Positions 1-5,313 of a stretch of 5,540 nt of DNA are shown in pieces. A model generated the notes under the pieces. That model saw only the letters and a program-made list of their open reading frames with translations, made no database searches and was not told where the DNA came from. The position numbers and the translations under genes were made by a program. Positions within the stretch are counted from its first letter, which is position 1; the number at the start of each line of letters is the position of its first letter. The stretch is from Candidatus Omnitrophota bacterium (GTDB taxonomy: Bacteria > Omnitrophota > Gorgyraeia > Tantalellales > Tantalellaceae), in NCBI GenBank assembly GCA_030631915.1, contig DAOVKF010000097.1:1-5540 (forward strand). Direction: 5' to 3'.

Positions 1-302
1 AGCACCTCTATTACGATGAGGGAGGCGGGGCTATACCGGCAGAGTTCAGTAACATCAACAGCGCCTTCTACTGGTCGGGTACAGAGTATGCTCCGGGTCC
101 GGCTAACGCGTGGGAATTCAACTTCACGATTGGTCTCCATGACGTCAGCTGTAAGGTCAGCGATTTCTATGCTCTGGCTGTTCGTCCCGGAGATGTATCC
201 GGCTCAGCCGTACCGGAGCTGCCCTTCGGAGCCATGCAGTTAATGGTCATGATGATGGGAGCGGGATATATCAGGATCAGGAAGGCCGGATACATTCGGT
301 GA
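1..302 (+). CDS. C-terminal part of a DUF1566/Lcl-type exported protein with a VPEL sorting-like tail (5' end outside window)
   Basis: An open frame enters from the left edge (first full codon at 3) and ends at TGA 300-302, giving 99 visible residues. The segment FYWSGTEYAPGPANAWEFNF (22-41), followed by YALAVRPGDV (56-65), matches the way DUF1566/Lcl C-terminal domains end: a YWS-T pattern, an aromatic strand, then a closing V-R-G/P-G. This domain is common in bacterial surface or secreted proteins of unknown function. After a short linker comes VPELPFG (70-76), a hydrophobic Met-rich stretch (77-90) and a basic end, RIRKAGYIR. That three-part layout is the shape of a PEP-CTERM-like exosortase signal, with PEL in place of PEP. 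I infer a cell-envelope protein anchored or processed at its C terminus. It has no evident link to the pyrimidine genes. The N terminus and signal peptide cannot be seen. Confidence 0.72.
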   Translation, partial: HLYYDEGGGAIPAEFSNINSAFYWSGTEYAPGPANAWEFNFTIGLHDVSCKVSDFYALAVRPGDVSGSAVPELPFGAMQLMVMMMGAGYIRIRKAGYIR

Positions 303-320
303 GTGATGAGGTTTGACCCC

Positions 321-345
321 AATTCCTCCATATCCAGGGATTTTT
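321..345 (+). terminator. possible weak terminator of the upstream gene
   Basis: AATTCC (321-326) can pair with GGGATT (337-342), including one G-T wobble, around a 10-nt loop, and the T-run TTTTT (341-345) overlaps the 3' arm. The stem is short and AT-rich, so this is only a candidate. Its place between the upstream stop codon at 302 and the pyr promoter at 350 is where a terminator would be expected. Confidence 0.2.
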
Positions 346-349
346 CTGC

Positions 350-378
350 TTGACAGTTGCTTGTAACGGGAGTAAAAT
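350..378 (+). promoter_or_regulatory. sigma70-type promoter of the pyr operon
   Basis: A perfect -35 hexamer TTGACA (350-355) is separated by exactly 17 nt from TAAAAT (373-378), a -10 hexamer with one mismatch to TATAAT. Transcription would then start near 384-386, about 12 nt before the PyrR-binding hairpin. The promoter lies 48 nt past the upstream stop codon and directly in front of the attenuator, so it very probably drives the whole pyr gene cluster. No operator-like repeat is seen over it, which fits control at the RNA level. The call rests on hexamer match and spacing only. Confidence 0.75.
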
Positions 379-396
379 CGGGATAGATTTGAAAAG

Positions 397-429
397 CCTT
401 TTAAAGCGGTCCGGTGAGGCCGCAAAAGG
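397..429 (+). promoter_or_regulatory. PyrR-binding RNA hairpin (pyr leader)
   Basis: The transcript can fold with a lower stem CCUUUU (397-402) / AAAAGG (424-429), a purine bulge AAA (403-405) on the 5' side only, an upper stem GCGG (406-409) / CCGC (420-423), and an apical segment UCCGGUGAGG (410-419). The apex plus the next base matches UCCNGNGAGGY, the conserved core of PyrR-binding loops described in Bacillus and relatives, at every fixed position. The lower stem, 5' purine bulge, short upper stem and small loop are also the known architecture. PyrR bound to UMP (or UTP) should stabilise this fold. The 3' arm includes the first three bases of the AGGAG sequence at 427-431, so the hairpin would also hide the ribosome site of the leader frame at 436. 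Only one such loop is present, whereas B. subtilis has three across its pyr operon. Confidence 0.88.
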
Positions 430-435
430 AGCGAG

Positions 436-477
436 ATGGGAACAAACTATGTATGTAAAGCCTGCTTGTCACAGTGA
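436..477 (+). CDS. putative 13-aa pyr leader peptide
   Basis: ATG 436-438 opens a 13-codon frame, MGTNYVCKACLSQ, ending at TGA 475-477. AGGAG (427-431) lies 4 nt upstream, the same GGAG-to-start spacing as pyrR (GGAG 571-574, GTG 579) and one less than pyrC. The frame covers the whole 5' arm of the terminator hairpin (457-470), and its stop codon sits at the end of the loop, so a translating or terminating ribosome would prevent the hairpin from forming. The Shine-Dalgarno sequence is partly inside the PyrR-binding hairpin. The peptide itself probably has no function: it has no run of a regulatory amino acid, and its C-x-x-C spacing is likely chance. That the frame is translated is an inference from its placement. 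A small ORF of this length could also arise by chance. Confidence 0.5.
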   Translation: MGTNYVCKACLSQ

Positions 478-493
478 CAGGGAGGCTTTTTTT
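457..493 (+). terminator. intrinsic terminator of the pyr attenuator
   Basis: AAAGCCUGCUUGUC (457-470) pairs with GACAGGGAGGCUUU (476-489) around the 5-nt loop ACAGU. This gives 13 pairs of 14, with one G-G mismatch and one G-U pair, followed by an uninterrupted run of seven U residues (487-493). It lies between the PyrR-binding hairpin and pyrR, so it terminates the leader transcript rather than a gene, as expected for attenuation of the pyr operon. Readthrough would require something to occupy the 5' arm. The best candidate seen is a ribosome on the leader frame at 436-477. Confidence 0.88.
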
Positions 494-578
494 ATAGACG
501 CGGGACATGGCGGATTTTGGACGCATTGCCGCGGATCAAAGACGCGGAGGATCGCGGACATGAGCGAGAGGGAGCAAA

Positions 579-1148
579 GTGAACGATAAAATAAAGGCGA
601 AAGTGCTTGATAAAGAAGGAATAGAGAGGATCGTGAAAAGGATAGCCCATGAGATAGCGGAGCAGAACAAAGGGTTAAAGGAAGTGGCTGTAGTGGGCAT
701 CAAAACCAGAGGCGCGTTTCTCGCTGAAAGGATATCAGATGAGCTCAGGGTGATCGAGGGGGCTGAGATCCCTGTCGGAGCGCTGGATATAACCCTGTAC
801 AGGGACGATCTTACGGAAATAGCCGAACAGCCTGTTGTTCACGGGACGGAAATAGAGTTTGATATGAACGGCAAGACGATCGTGCTTGTGGATGACGTGC
901 TTTTTACGGGCCGCACAGTAAGATGCGCGCTTGACGAACTGGTGGATTTCGGCAGGCCGGCGGGCATACAGCTCGCCGTTCTCATAGACAGGGGTCACAG
1001 GGAACTGCCTATCAGGCCGGATTATACAGGGAAGAACATACCCACGACCAGGACGGAAAGCGTCGAGGTCCGGTTAAAACAGACCGACGGGGTCGAGGAA
1101 GTGGTTGTTTTTGAGGGAACAGAGAACGACTCAGGCACTCAGGTGTGA
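579..1148 (+). CDS. pyrR: PyrR, pyr operon RNA-binding attenuation regulator / uracil phosphoribosyltransferase
   Basis: This 189-residue protein has the length and motif order of PyrR, a type I phosphoribosyltransferase-fold protein that binds pyr leader RNA when loaded with UMP/UTP and often has uracil phosphoribosyltransferase activity. Visible motifs are GIKTRGAFLA (40-49), DITLYRDDL (70-78), the PRPP-binding loop VLVDDVLFTGRT (102-113) and the PyrR-typical RGHRELPIRPDYTGKNIPTT (138-157). The start is GTG 579, preceded by GGGAG (570-574). The protein then begins as PyrR proteins usually do, with a helix ending in HEIAEQN. The tail after about residue 180 is polar and not conserved. It is the first gene after the attenuator at 397-493, whose RNA loop matches the PyrR target, so autoregulation is expected. 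The 85 nt between the terminator and the start codon hold no further hairpin I can support. Confidence 0.95.
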   Translation: MNDKIKAKVLDKEGIERIVKRIAHEIAEQNKGLKEVAVVGIKTRGAFLAERISDELRVIEGAEIPVGALDITLYRDDLTEIAEQPVVHGTEIEFDMNGKTIVLVDDVLFTGRTVRCALDELVDFGRPAGIQLAVLIDRGHRELPIRPDYTGKNIPTTRTESVEVRLKQTDGVEEVVVFEGTENDSGTQV

Positions 1149-1183
1149 AGGCGTTTGGCATGCTCCGCAAGGAAGGATAAAGG

Positions 1184-2125
1184 ATGAAAAAAAATATTGA
1201 ATGGACAAAGCGGCATCTTCTCGGCATAGAAGATCTGGACAGAGATGAGATCGTGACAATGCTGGACCAGGCGGAAGGGTTCAAGGAGATACTCAAAAGG
1301 CCAATACCGAAAGTCCCGGCTCTCAGGGGCAGGACCATAGTCACTCTTTTTTGCGAACCTTCCACGCGGACACGGATCTCCTTCGAACTCGCGGCCAAAA
1401 GGTTAAGCGCGGACACTGTGAATATTACCGCGTCCTCTTCAAGTTTTCTCAAGGGAGAGACACTGAAAGATACGGTAAGGAACATAGAAGCCATGCAGAT
1501 CGACATGGTCATTATCCGCCATTCCTGCGCGGGCGCGCCGTTATTCTTATCCCGGTGTGTGGAAGCCTCTGTGGTTAATGCCGGGGATGGAGCGCATGAA
1601 CATCCCACCCAGGCTCTTCTGGACATTTTCACCATAAGGGAAAAACTCGGGAAGATCAAGGGGCTGAATGTATGCATTGTGGGAGACATAGCGCATTCAA
1701 GGGTCGCCCGGAGCAATATCCATGCGCTTACAAAACTTGGCGCAAAAGTAACAGTATGCGGGCCAAAGACCATGATGCCTGTTGATATAGAAAAGACAGG
1801 GGTAACTGTCACGTATGACATAAAAGAAGCGCTTAAAAAGGCGGAAGTCCTTAATGTCCTGCGCATACAGGCGGAAAGGCAAAATCAGCTGCTGTTTCCG
1901 GGGACGCGTGAATATATCAGAGGGTTTGGGATAACCAAAGCGAAACTGAAAAAGTATGCTGAAAAAGACATCTTGATATTACACCCCGGCCCCATAAACA
2001 GGGGGGTTGAGCTTAGCCAGGATGTAGCGGACGGAGAATATTCAGTTATTCTGGATCAGGTCACGAACGGCGTGGCTGTCAGAATGGCTGTTCTTTTCTT
2101 GTTAAGCAAGAGGCGAAAACAGTAA
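1184..2125 (+). CDS. pyrB: aspartate carbamoyltransferase catalytic chain
   Basis: PyrB condenses carbamoyl phosphate with L-aspartate to N-carbamoyl-L-aspartate, the first committed step of the pathway, in the cytosol. At 313 residues it is a normal catalytic chain. The carbamoyl-phosphate signature PSTRTRISFE is at 59-68, the Lys loop SFLKGETL at 87-94, GDGAHEHPTQALLD at 134-147, the domain-2 segment GDIAHSRVARSN at 167-178, VLRIQAERQ at 225-233 (aspartate-binding Arg 227), and LHPGPINRGVE at 266-276. All the expected active-site residues appear present. ATG 1184 has a good ribosome site (AAGGAAGGA, 1169-1177) 6 nt upstream and lies 35 nt after pyrR. No pyrI regulatory chain follows. The next gene is a class I dihydroorotase, a type that forms a complex with PyrB in Aquifex, so a similar complex is possible here. 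Confidence 0.96.
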   Translation: MKKNIEWTKRHLLGIEDLDRDEIVTMLDQAEGFKEILKRPIPKVPALRGRTIVTLFCEPSTRTRISFELAAKRLSADTVNITASSSSFLKGETLKDTVRNIEAMQIDMVIIRHSCAGAPLFLSRCVEASVVNAGDGAHEHPTQALLDIFTIREKLGKIKGLNVCIVGDIAHSRVARSNIHALTKLGAKVTVCGPKTMMPVDIEKTGVTVTYDIKEALKKAEVLNVLRIQAERQNQLLFPGTREYIRGFGITKAKLKKYAEKDILILHPGPINRGVELSQDVADGEYSVILDQVTNGVAVRMAVLFLLSKRRKQ

Positions 2126-2208
2126 GGGGAGCGAGACATAAGAAATCAACCTATTTTTCACAACCTATCCCAAATAAGCGGCAAAAAAAGAACCAAAGTG
2201 GAGCAAAA

Positions 2209-3501
2209 ATGAGGATTCTAATAAAAAATGCAAGGATCGTGGATCCATCCCAGGGAATAGATATAAAGGGAAACATCCTGATCGACAGGGGACGTATAGC
2301 CGGGATCGGAGAAACGGTTAAAGACAAAGACGCTGAAATAATCGACGCAAAGGGAAAGATCACGGCTCCGGGGCTGGTTGACATGCATGCACATTTGCGG
2401 GAGCCCGGCCGCGAGGAGCAGGAAACCATAGAAAGCGGGCTCAGGGCCGCTGTTGCGGGCGGGTTTACAACAGTGTGCGCCATGCCCAACACCAGTCCGC
2501 CGTGTGATTGCCAGGCGCAGGTAAAATTTCTTTATGAAAAAGCGCGTGAGGCGCGAACGGCAAATCTTTTGCCCATAGGAACGATCACCAGGGGCCGGCA
2601 AGGGAAAGAGATCTCCGAGATGCTTGAATTAAAAGAGGCGGGATGTGTGGCTGTGTCCGATGACGGAGATCCTGTTGAAAGTTCAATGCTCATGCGGAAG
2701 GCTCTGGAATATGCTTCCATGGCAGGTCTGGTGGTCATATCTCACTGTGAGGACAGGTCTCTTGGCGGGGACGGGGTCATGCACGAGGGATACTGGTCCA
2801 CTGTTCTGGGGCTGGCGCCTGTGCCGGCTGAGGCGGAAAGCATTATGGTCGACAGGGACACCCAGCTTGCGGAATTGGCCGGCGCGAGCATACATATAGC
2901 GCATGTGAGCACGGGAAAAAGCATTGAAATAATAAGGAACGCGAAGAAAAAGGGTATCAGGGTAACGGCTGAGGCGGCCCCGCATCATTTCACCCTTAAG
3001 GACGAGGATCTCAGGACCTATGATACCAACCTGAAAGTCAATCCGCCTCTTTGTTCCGCGGAAGACATCGAAGCCCTTAAGAAAGGGCTGAAAGACGGCA
3101 CCATAGACGCGATCGCGACCGATCACGCGCCTCATCTGGAAAACGAGAAAGAAAAGGAGTTTGATTACGCGCCTTCCGGCATGATAGGGCTGGAGACAGC
3201 GCTGTCTCTTTCTGCTATGGAGCTGGTGGAGAAAGGGTATCTGGACTGGCCGGGACTCATAAAAAAGATGTCAACAAACCCCTGTCAGATACTCGGTTAT
3301 GAAAGAGGGACGTTAAAACAGGGAGCCGTGGCGGATATTGTGATCATAGACCCGGAAAAGGAATGGGTTTATGAAAAGAAGCAGATAAAGTCCCTCTCAA
3401 GCAATTCACCGTTTATCGGCAGGAAGATGAAAGCCGGGGTCACGGATGTCATTGTCGGCGGGAGGGTCGTTGTCCGGGAAGGGGCGATCCTTGACGCGTA
3501 A
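2209..3501 (+). CDS. pyrC: class I dihydroorotase
   Basis: PyrC is a zinc amidohydrolase that reversibly cyclises carbamoyl-aspartate to dihydroorotate. Its 430 residues fit the class I (long) type rather than the shorter E. coli class II enzyme. Metal and catalytic motifs are in the expected order: GLVDMHAHLREPG (55-67) with His 60 and His 62, the substrate segment AMPNTSP (91-97), SDDGDPV (150-156) with the metal-ligand Asp, VISHCED (176-182) with His 179, IAHVST (230-235) with His 232, and AIATDHAPH (301-309) with catalytic Asp 305. The C-terminal small domain carries the usual ADIVIID and SSNSPFIGRKMKG-like (MKAG here) segments. ATG 2209 is preceded by GGAG (2200-2203) at 5 nt. The 83-nt gap from pyrB is the widest in the operon and AT-rich, and it shows only a short CAACCTAT direct repeat. 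Confidence 0.96.
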   Translation: MRILIKNARIVDPSQGIDIKGNILIDRGRIAGIGETVKDKDAEIIDAKGKITAPGLVDMHAHLREPGREEQETIESGLRAAVAGGFTTVCAMPNTSPPCDCQAQVKFLYEKAREARTANLLPIGTITRGRQGKEISEMLELKEAGCVAVSDDGDPVESSMLMRKALEYASMAGLVVISHCEDRSLGGDGVMHEGYWSTVLGLAPVPAEAESIMVDRDTQLAELAGASIHIAHVSTGKSIEIIRNAKKKGIRVTAEAAPHHFTLKDEDLRTYDTNLKVNPPLCSAEDIEALKKGLKDGTIDAIATDHAPHLENEKEKEFDYAPSGMIGLETALSLSAMELVEKGYLDWPGLIKKMSTNPCQILGYERGTLKQGAVADIVIIDPEKEWVYEKKQIKSLSSNSPFIGRKMKAGVTDVIVGGRVVVREGAILDA

Positions 3502-3532
3502 TGCGGGGAAGCCGGGGGAAAAGACAGAAAGA

Positions 3533-4342
3533 ATGAAACCGAATGTGACAAAAAGAATGATAAAGGGGACGATCCTGGCCAACAGGCAGATCGCCCCTGA
3601 GCATTTTGTCATGGATATCGGCTCTGCCTGGCTGGCCAGGAAGAGCCGGCCAGGCCAGTTTATCAGCGTCAGGGTCATGGATGGCGTGACCGACCCCCTG
3701 CTCCGCATACCGCTGGGCATACACAGGATCAGTGAAACAGGGGTCTCTCTCTTGTACGGGGTCGTGGGCCCCGGGACCGCCCTGCTCGCGAAGAGAAAAA
3801 AAGGAGAGCTTATCGATACGCTCGGGCCCCTGGGCAAAGGTTTTGATCTTTCCGCTGTAACGCGGAAGAAAAATGCTGAAGCCCTTCTGGTTTCAGGAGG
3901 GCACGGGGTCGCGCCCCTTTACGCGCTGGCGGAGGCGGTAACAGCGAAAAAGCGAAAGGCCGTTTTTTTTATAGGCGCGAAGACCGGAAAGCACGTTGTA
4001 TGCGAAAAAGCCCTGAGAAAGCTCGGCGCAGCGGTTCATGTGGCTACGGATGACGGGACGCGCGGGCATAAAGGATATGTCACGGATATGTTGAGGAAAT
4101 ATCTTGAACGCGGCGCGCGCGACCCGCAACGGACGGCGATATTCGCGTGCGGGCCAAAGCCCATGCTCGCTGCAGTGGCAAAAGAAGCCGAAAGGTCCGG
4201 GATACCGGCGCAGGTCGCGTATGACGAATACATGGCGTGCGGAATAGGGGCTTGCAGAGGATGCGCGGTGGAAACGGTCCAGGGGATAAAACTCGCGTGC
4301 AAGGACGGACCGGTCTTTGCCGCGGACATGATCAAATGGTAA
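3533..4342 (+). CDS. pyrK: dihydroorotate dehydrogenase electron transfer subunit (FAD, 2Fe-2S)
   Basis: PyrK passes electrons from PyrD's FMN through a 2Fe-2S cluster and FAD to NAD+. From ATG 3533 the protein has 269 residues, normal for the family. An FAD domain comes first (RPGQFISVRV, 39-48; TDPLLRIPLGIHRI, 53-66; DTLGPLGKGF, 95-104), then the NAD domain (LLVSGGHGVAPL, 118-129; FACGPKPML, 204-212), then the cluster loop with Cys 236, 241, 244 and 256 (CGIGACRGC, then ACKDGPVF). The flavin motif is unusual: R-P-x-S is replaced by I-P-L-G (59-62), and GGGIG by SGGHG. Start choice is uncertain. ATG 3533 gives the family-typical N terminus but has a weak ribosome site. TTG 3491, overlapping the pyrC end, has GGAAGGGG 6 nt upstream, and ATG 3557 is a shorter option. 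The pyrD start lies 9 nt downstream, so the two subunits are probably translated together. Confidence 0.9.
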   Translation: MKPNVTKRMIKGTILANRQIAPEHFVMDIGSAWLARKSRPGQFISVRVMDGVTDPLLRIPLGIHRISETGVSLLYGVVGPGTALLAKRKKGELIDTLGPLGKGFDLSAVTRKKNAEALLVSGGHGVAPLYALAEAVTAKKRKAVFFIGAKTGKHVVCEKALRKLGAAVHVATDDGTRGHKGYVTDMLRKYLERGARDPQRTAIFACGPKPMLAAVAKEAERSGIPAQVAYDEYMACGIGACRGCAVETVQGIKLACKDGPVFAADMIKW

Positions 4343-4351
4343 CTGGCGAAT

Positions 4352-5269
4352 ATGGACCTTAAAGTCACTATCGGCAAGACAACGTTTGAAAACCCCGTGT
4401 GGGCGGCATCAGGAACGTTCGGGAACGGGGACGAGTTCCAGGATTTCCTGAACATCGGTGAGATGGGAGCTGTCGTCACAAAGACGGTTACGCTGAGGAA
4501 AAAAAAGGGGAATCCGCCGCCGAGACTGGTGGAGACCCCGTCCGGGTTGCTGAATTCCATCGGGCTTGAGAACAAGGGCATCCGTTGTTTTAAAAAAGAG
4601 GACCTGCCCTGGTTGAAAAGGTCCGGGACTCGGGCGATCGTGAGTATTGCCGGGGAAACAAAAGAAGAATTCGTTAAATGCGCGGAAGAGCTTACAGGCA
4701 GGCACAGGCCCGACGCCATAGAGCTTAATATCTCCTGTCCGAACGTTTCTCACAGGGGTGGAAAACATTGTTTGTTCTCGCAGGACCCTGTTATCACGGA
4801 GCGTATCGTTTCAGCGGTCCGCCGGAGTACCGGGACCACACTGATAGTAAAACTTTCCCCCAATGTTACGGATATAGGGATAATAGCGGAAGCGGCTCAG
4901 AACGGCGGCGCGGACGCGGTATCACTTGTCAACACGTATTTCGGGATGGCGGTTGACGCTGAAGAGATGAGGCCGTGTCTGGGTAACGTGACCGGGGGTC
5001 TCAGCGGCCCGGCAATAAGGCCCATGGCCCTTAAGGCCGTGAGAGACGCGTATAACAGCGTAAGCATACCCGTAATAGGCGTGGGCGGCATAATGACCGG
5101 CACGGATGTGGCAGGGTTCATGCTGTGCGGGGCAAGCGCTGTCCAGGCCGGCACGGTCAATCTGGTCGAACCGGCGGCATATAAAAGGATACTGAGGGAA
5201 TTTATCGCGTATTTGAAAAGGAAAAAAATAAACAGGGCGGGTGACCTGGTCGGGAAATTGCGGATCTAG
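4352..5269 (+). CDS. pyrD: dihydroorotate dehydrogenase, class IB catalytic subunit
   Basis: PyrD oxidises dihydroorotate to orotate on FMN. This is a 305-residue soluble class 1 enzyme with no membrane-anchoring N-terminal helix. Key positions are visible: NPVWAASGTFG (14-24), the FMN lysine in VVTKTVT (Lys 44), LLNSIGLEN (66-74), NISCPNV (126-132) with the class 1 catalytic base Cys 129, VKLSPN (166-171) with Lys 167, SLVNT (191-195), GGLSGPAI (215-222), GVGGI (243-247) and VQAGT (264-268). The class IB assignment, NAD+-linked rather than fumarate-linked, rests mainly on the adjacent pyrK. The stop TAG (5267-5269) lies in the loop of a possible hairpin. ATG 4352 has no clear Shine-Dalgarno sequence (CTGGCGAAT precedes it), which suggests translational coupling to pyrK. 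Confidence 0.95.
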   Translation: MDLKVTIGKTTFENPVWAASGTFGNGDEFQDFLNIGEMGAVVTKTVTLRKKKGNPPPRLVETPSGLLNSIGLENKGIRCFKKEDLPWLKRSGTRAIVSIAGETKEEFVKCAEELTGRHRPDAIELNISCPNVSHRGGKHCLFSQDPVITERIVSAVRRSTGTTLIVKLSPNVTDIGIIAEAAQNGGADAVSLVNTYFGMAVDAEEMRPCLGNVTGGLSGPAIRPMALKAVRDAYNSVSIPVIGVGGIMTGTDVAGFMLCGASAVQAGTVNLVEPAAYKRILREFIAYLKRKKINRAGDLVGKLRI

Positions 5270-5282
5270 CTCTGGGATCCGC
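5260..5282 (+). repeat. inverted repeat around the pyrD stop codon
   Basis: GCGGATC (5260-5266) is exactly complementary to GATCCGC (5276-5282), with a 9-nt loop that contains the pyrD stop TAG. No T-run follows, so it is not an intrinsic terminator. It could be an intercistronic RNA hairpin affecting message stability or pyrF translation, or simply chance. Confidence 0.35.
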
Positions 5283-5287
5283 GGCGG

Positions 5288-5302
5288 CGGTTCCTGGAAC
5301 CG
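5288..5302 (+). repeat. 15-bp palindrome next to the pyrF ribosome site
   Basis: CGGTTCC and GGAACCG form a perfect inverted repeat around T5295. In RNA it could fold as a 5-bp stem (CGGUU/AACCG) with a 5-nt loop. Its last base is the first G of the pyrF Shine-Dalgarno GGGAG (5302-5306), so it might slightly affect access of ribosomes. Nothing else supports a function. Confidence 0.3.
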
Positions 5303-5313
5303 GGAGTAGAAAT

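Noticed and set aside
16..243. 75-codon + strand open frame in the first 250 bases
   Set aside because: It overlaps in another frame the DUF1566-like frame that enters from the left edge and has clear family features. This one is Ser/Arg-rich without motifs.
385..493. E. coli pyrBI-type attenuation by a U-rich transcriptional pause site
   Set aside because: The leader frame has no long U-run before the terminator, while an exact PyrR-loop core and a pyrR gene are present, so UMP sensing by PyrR is the better explanation.
350..589. 79-codon + strand open frame ahead of pyrR
   Set aside because: It starts inside the -35 hexamer, upstream of the predicted transcription start, and runs through the attenuator hairpins. 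The translated sequence resembles no family I know, and pyrR overlaps its end in another frame.
1012..1866. 284-codon minus-strand open frame opposite pyrR and pyrB
   Set aside because: It lies antisense to two clearly conserved genes. Its composition (Ser/Phe/Leu-rich, low complexity) is what antisense reading of GC-biased coding DNA gives.
2126..2208. Possible regulatory element in the 83-nt pyrB-pyrC gap (CAACCTAT at 2147-2154 and 2161-2168)
   Set aside because: Only two 8-nt copies with a 14-nt period, no hairpin, no T-run and no second PyrR core. Too little to call anything beyond an AT-rich spacer.
4036..4719. 227-codon minus-strand open frame opposite pyrK and pyrD
   Set aside because: It is a shadow of conserved coding sequence on the + strand, with no recognisable motif or ribosome site.
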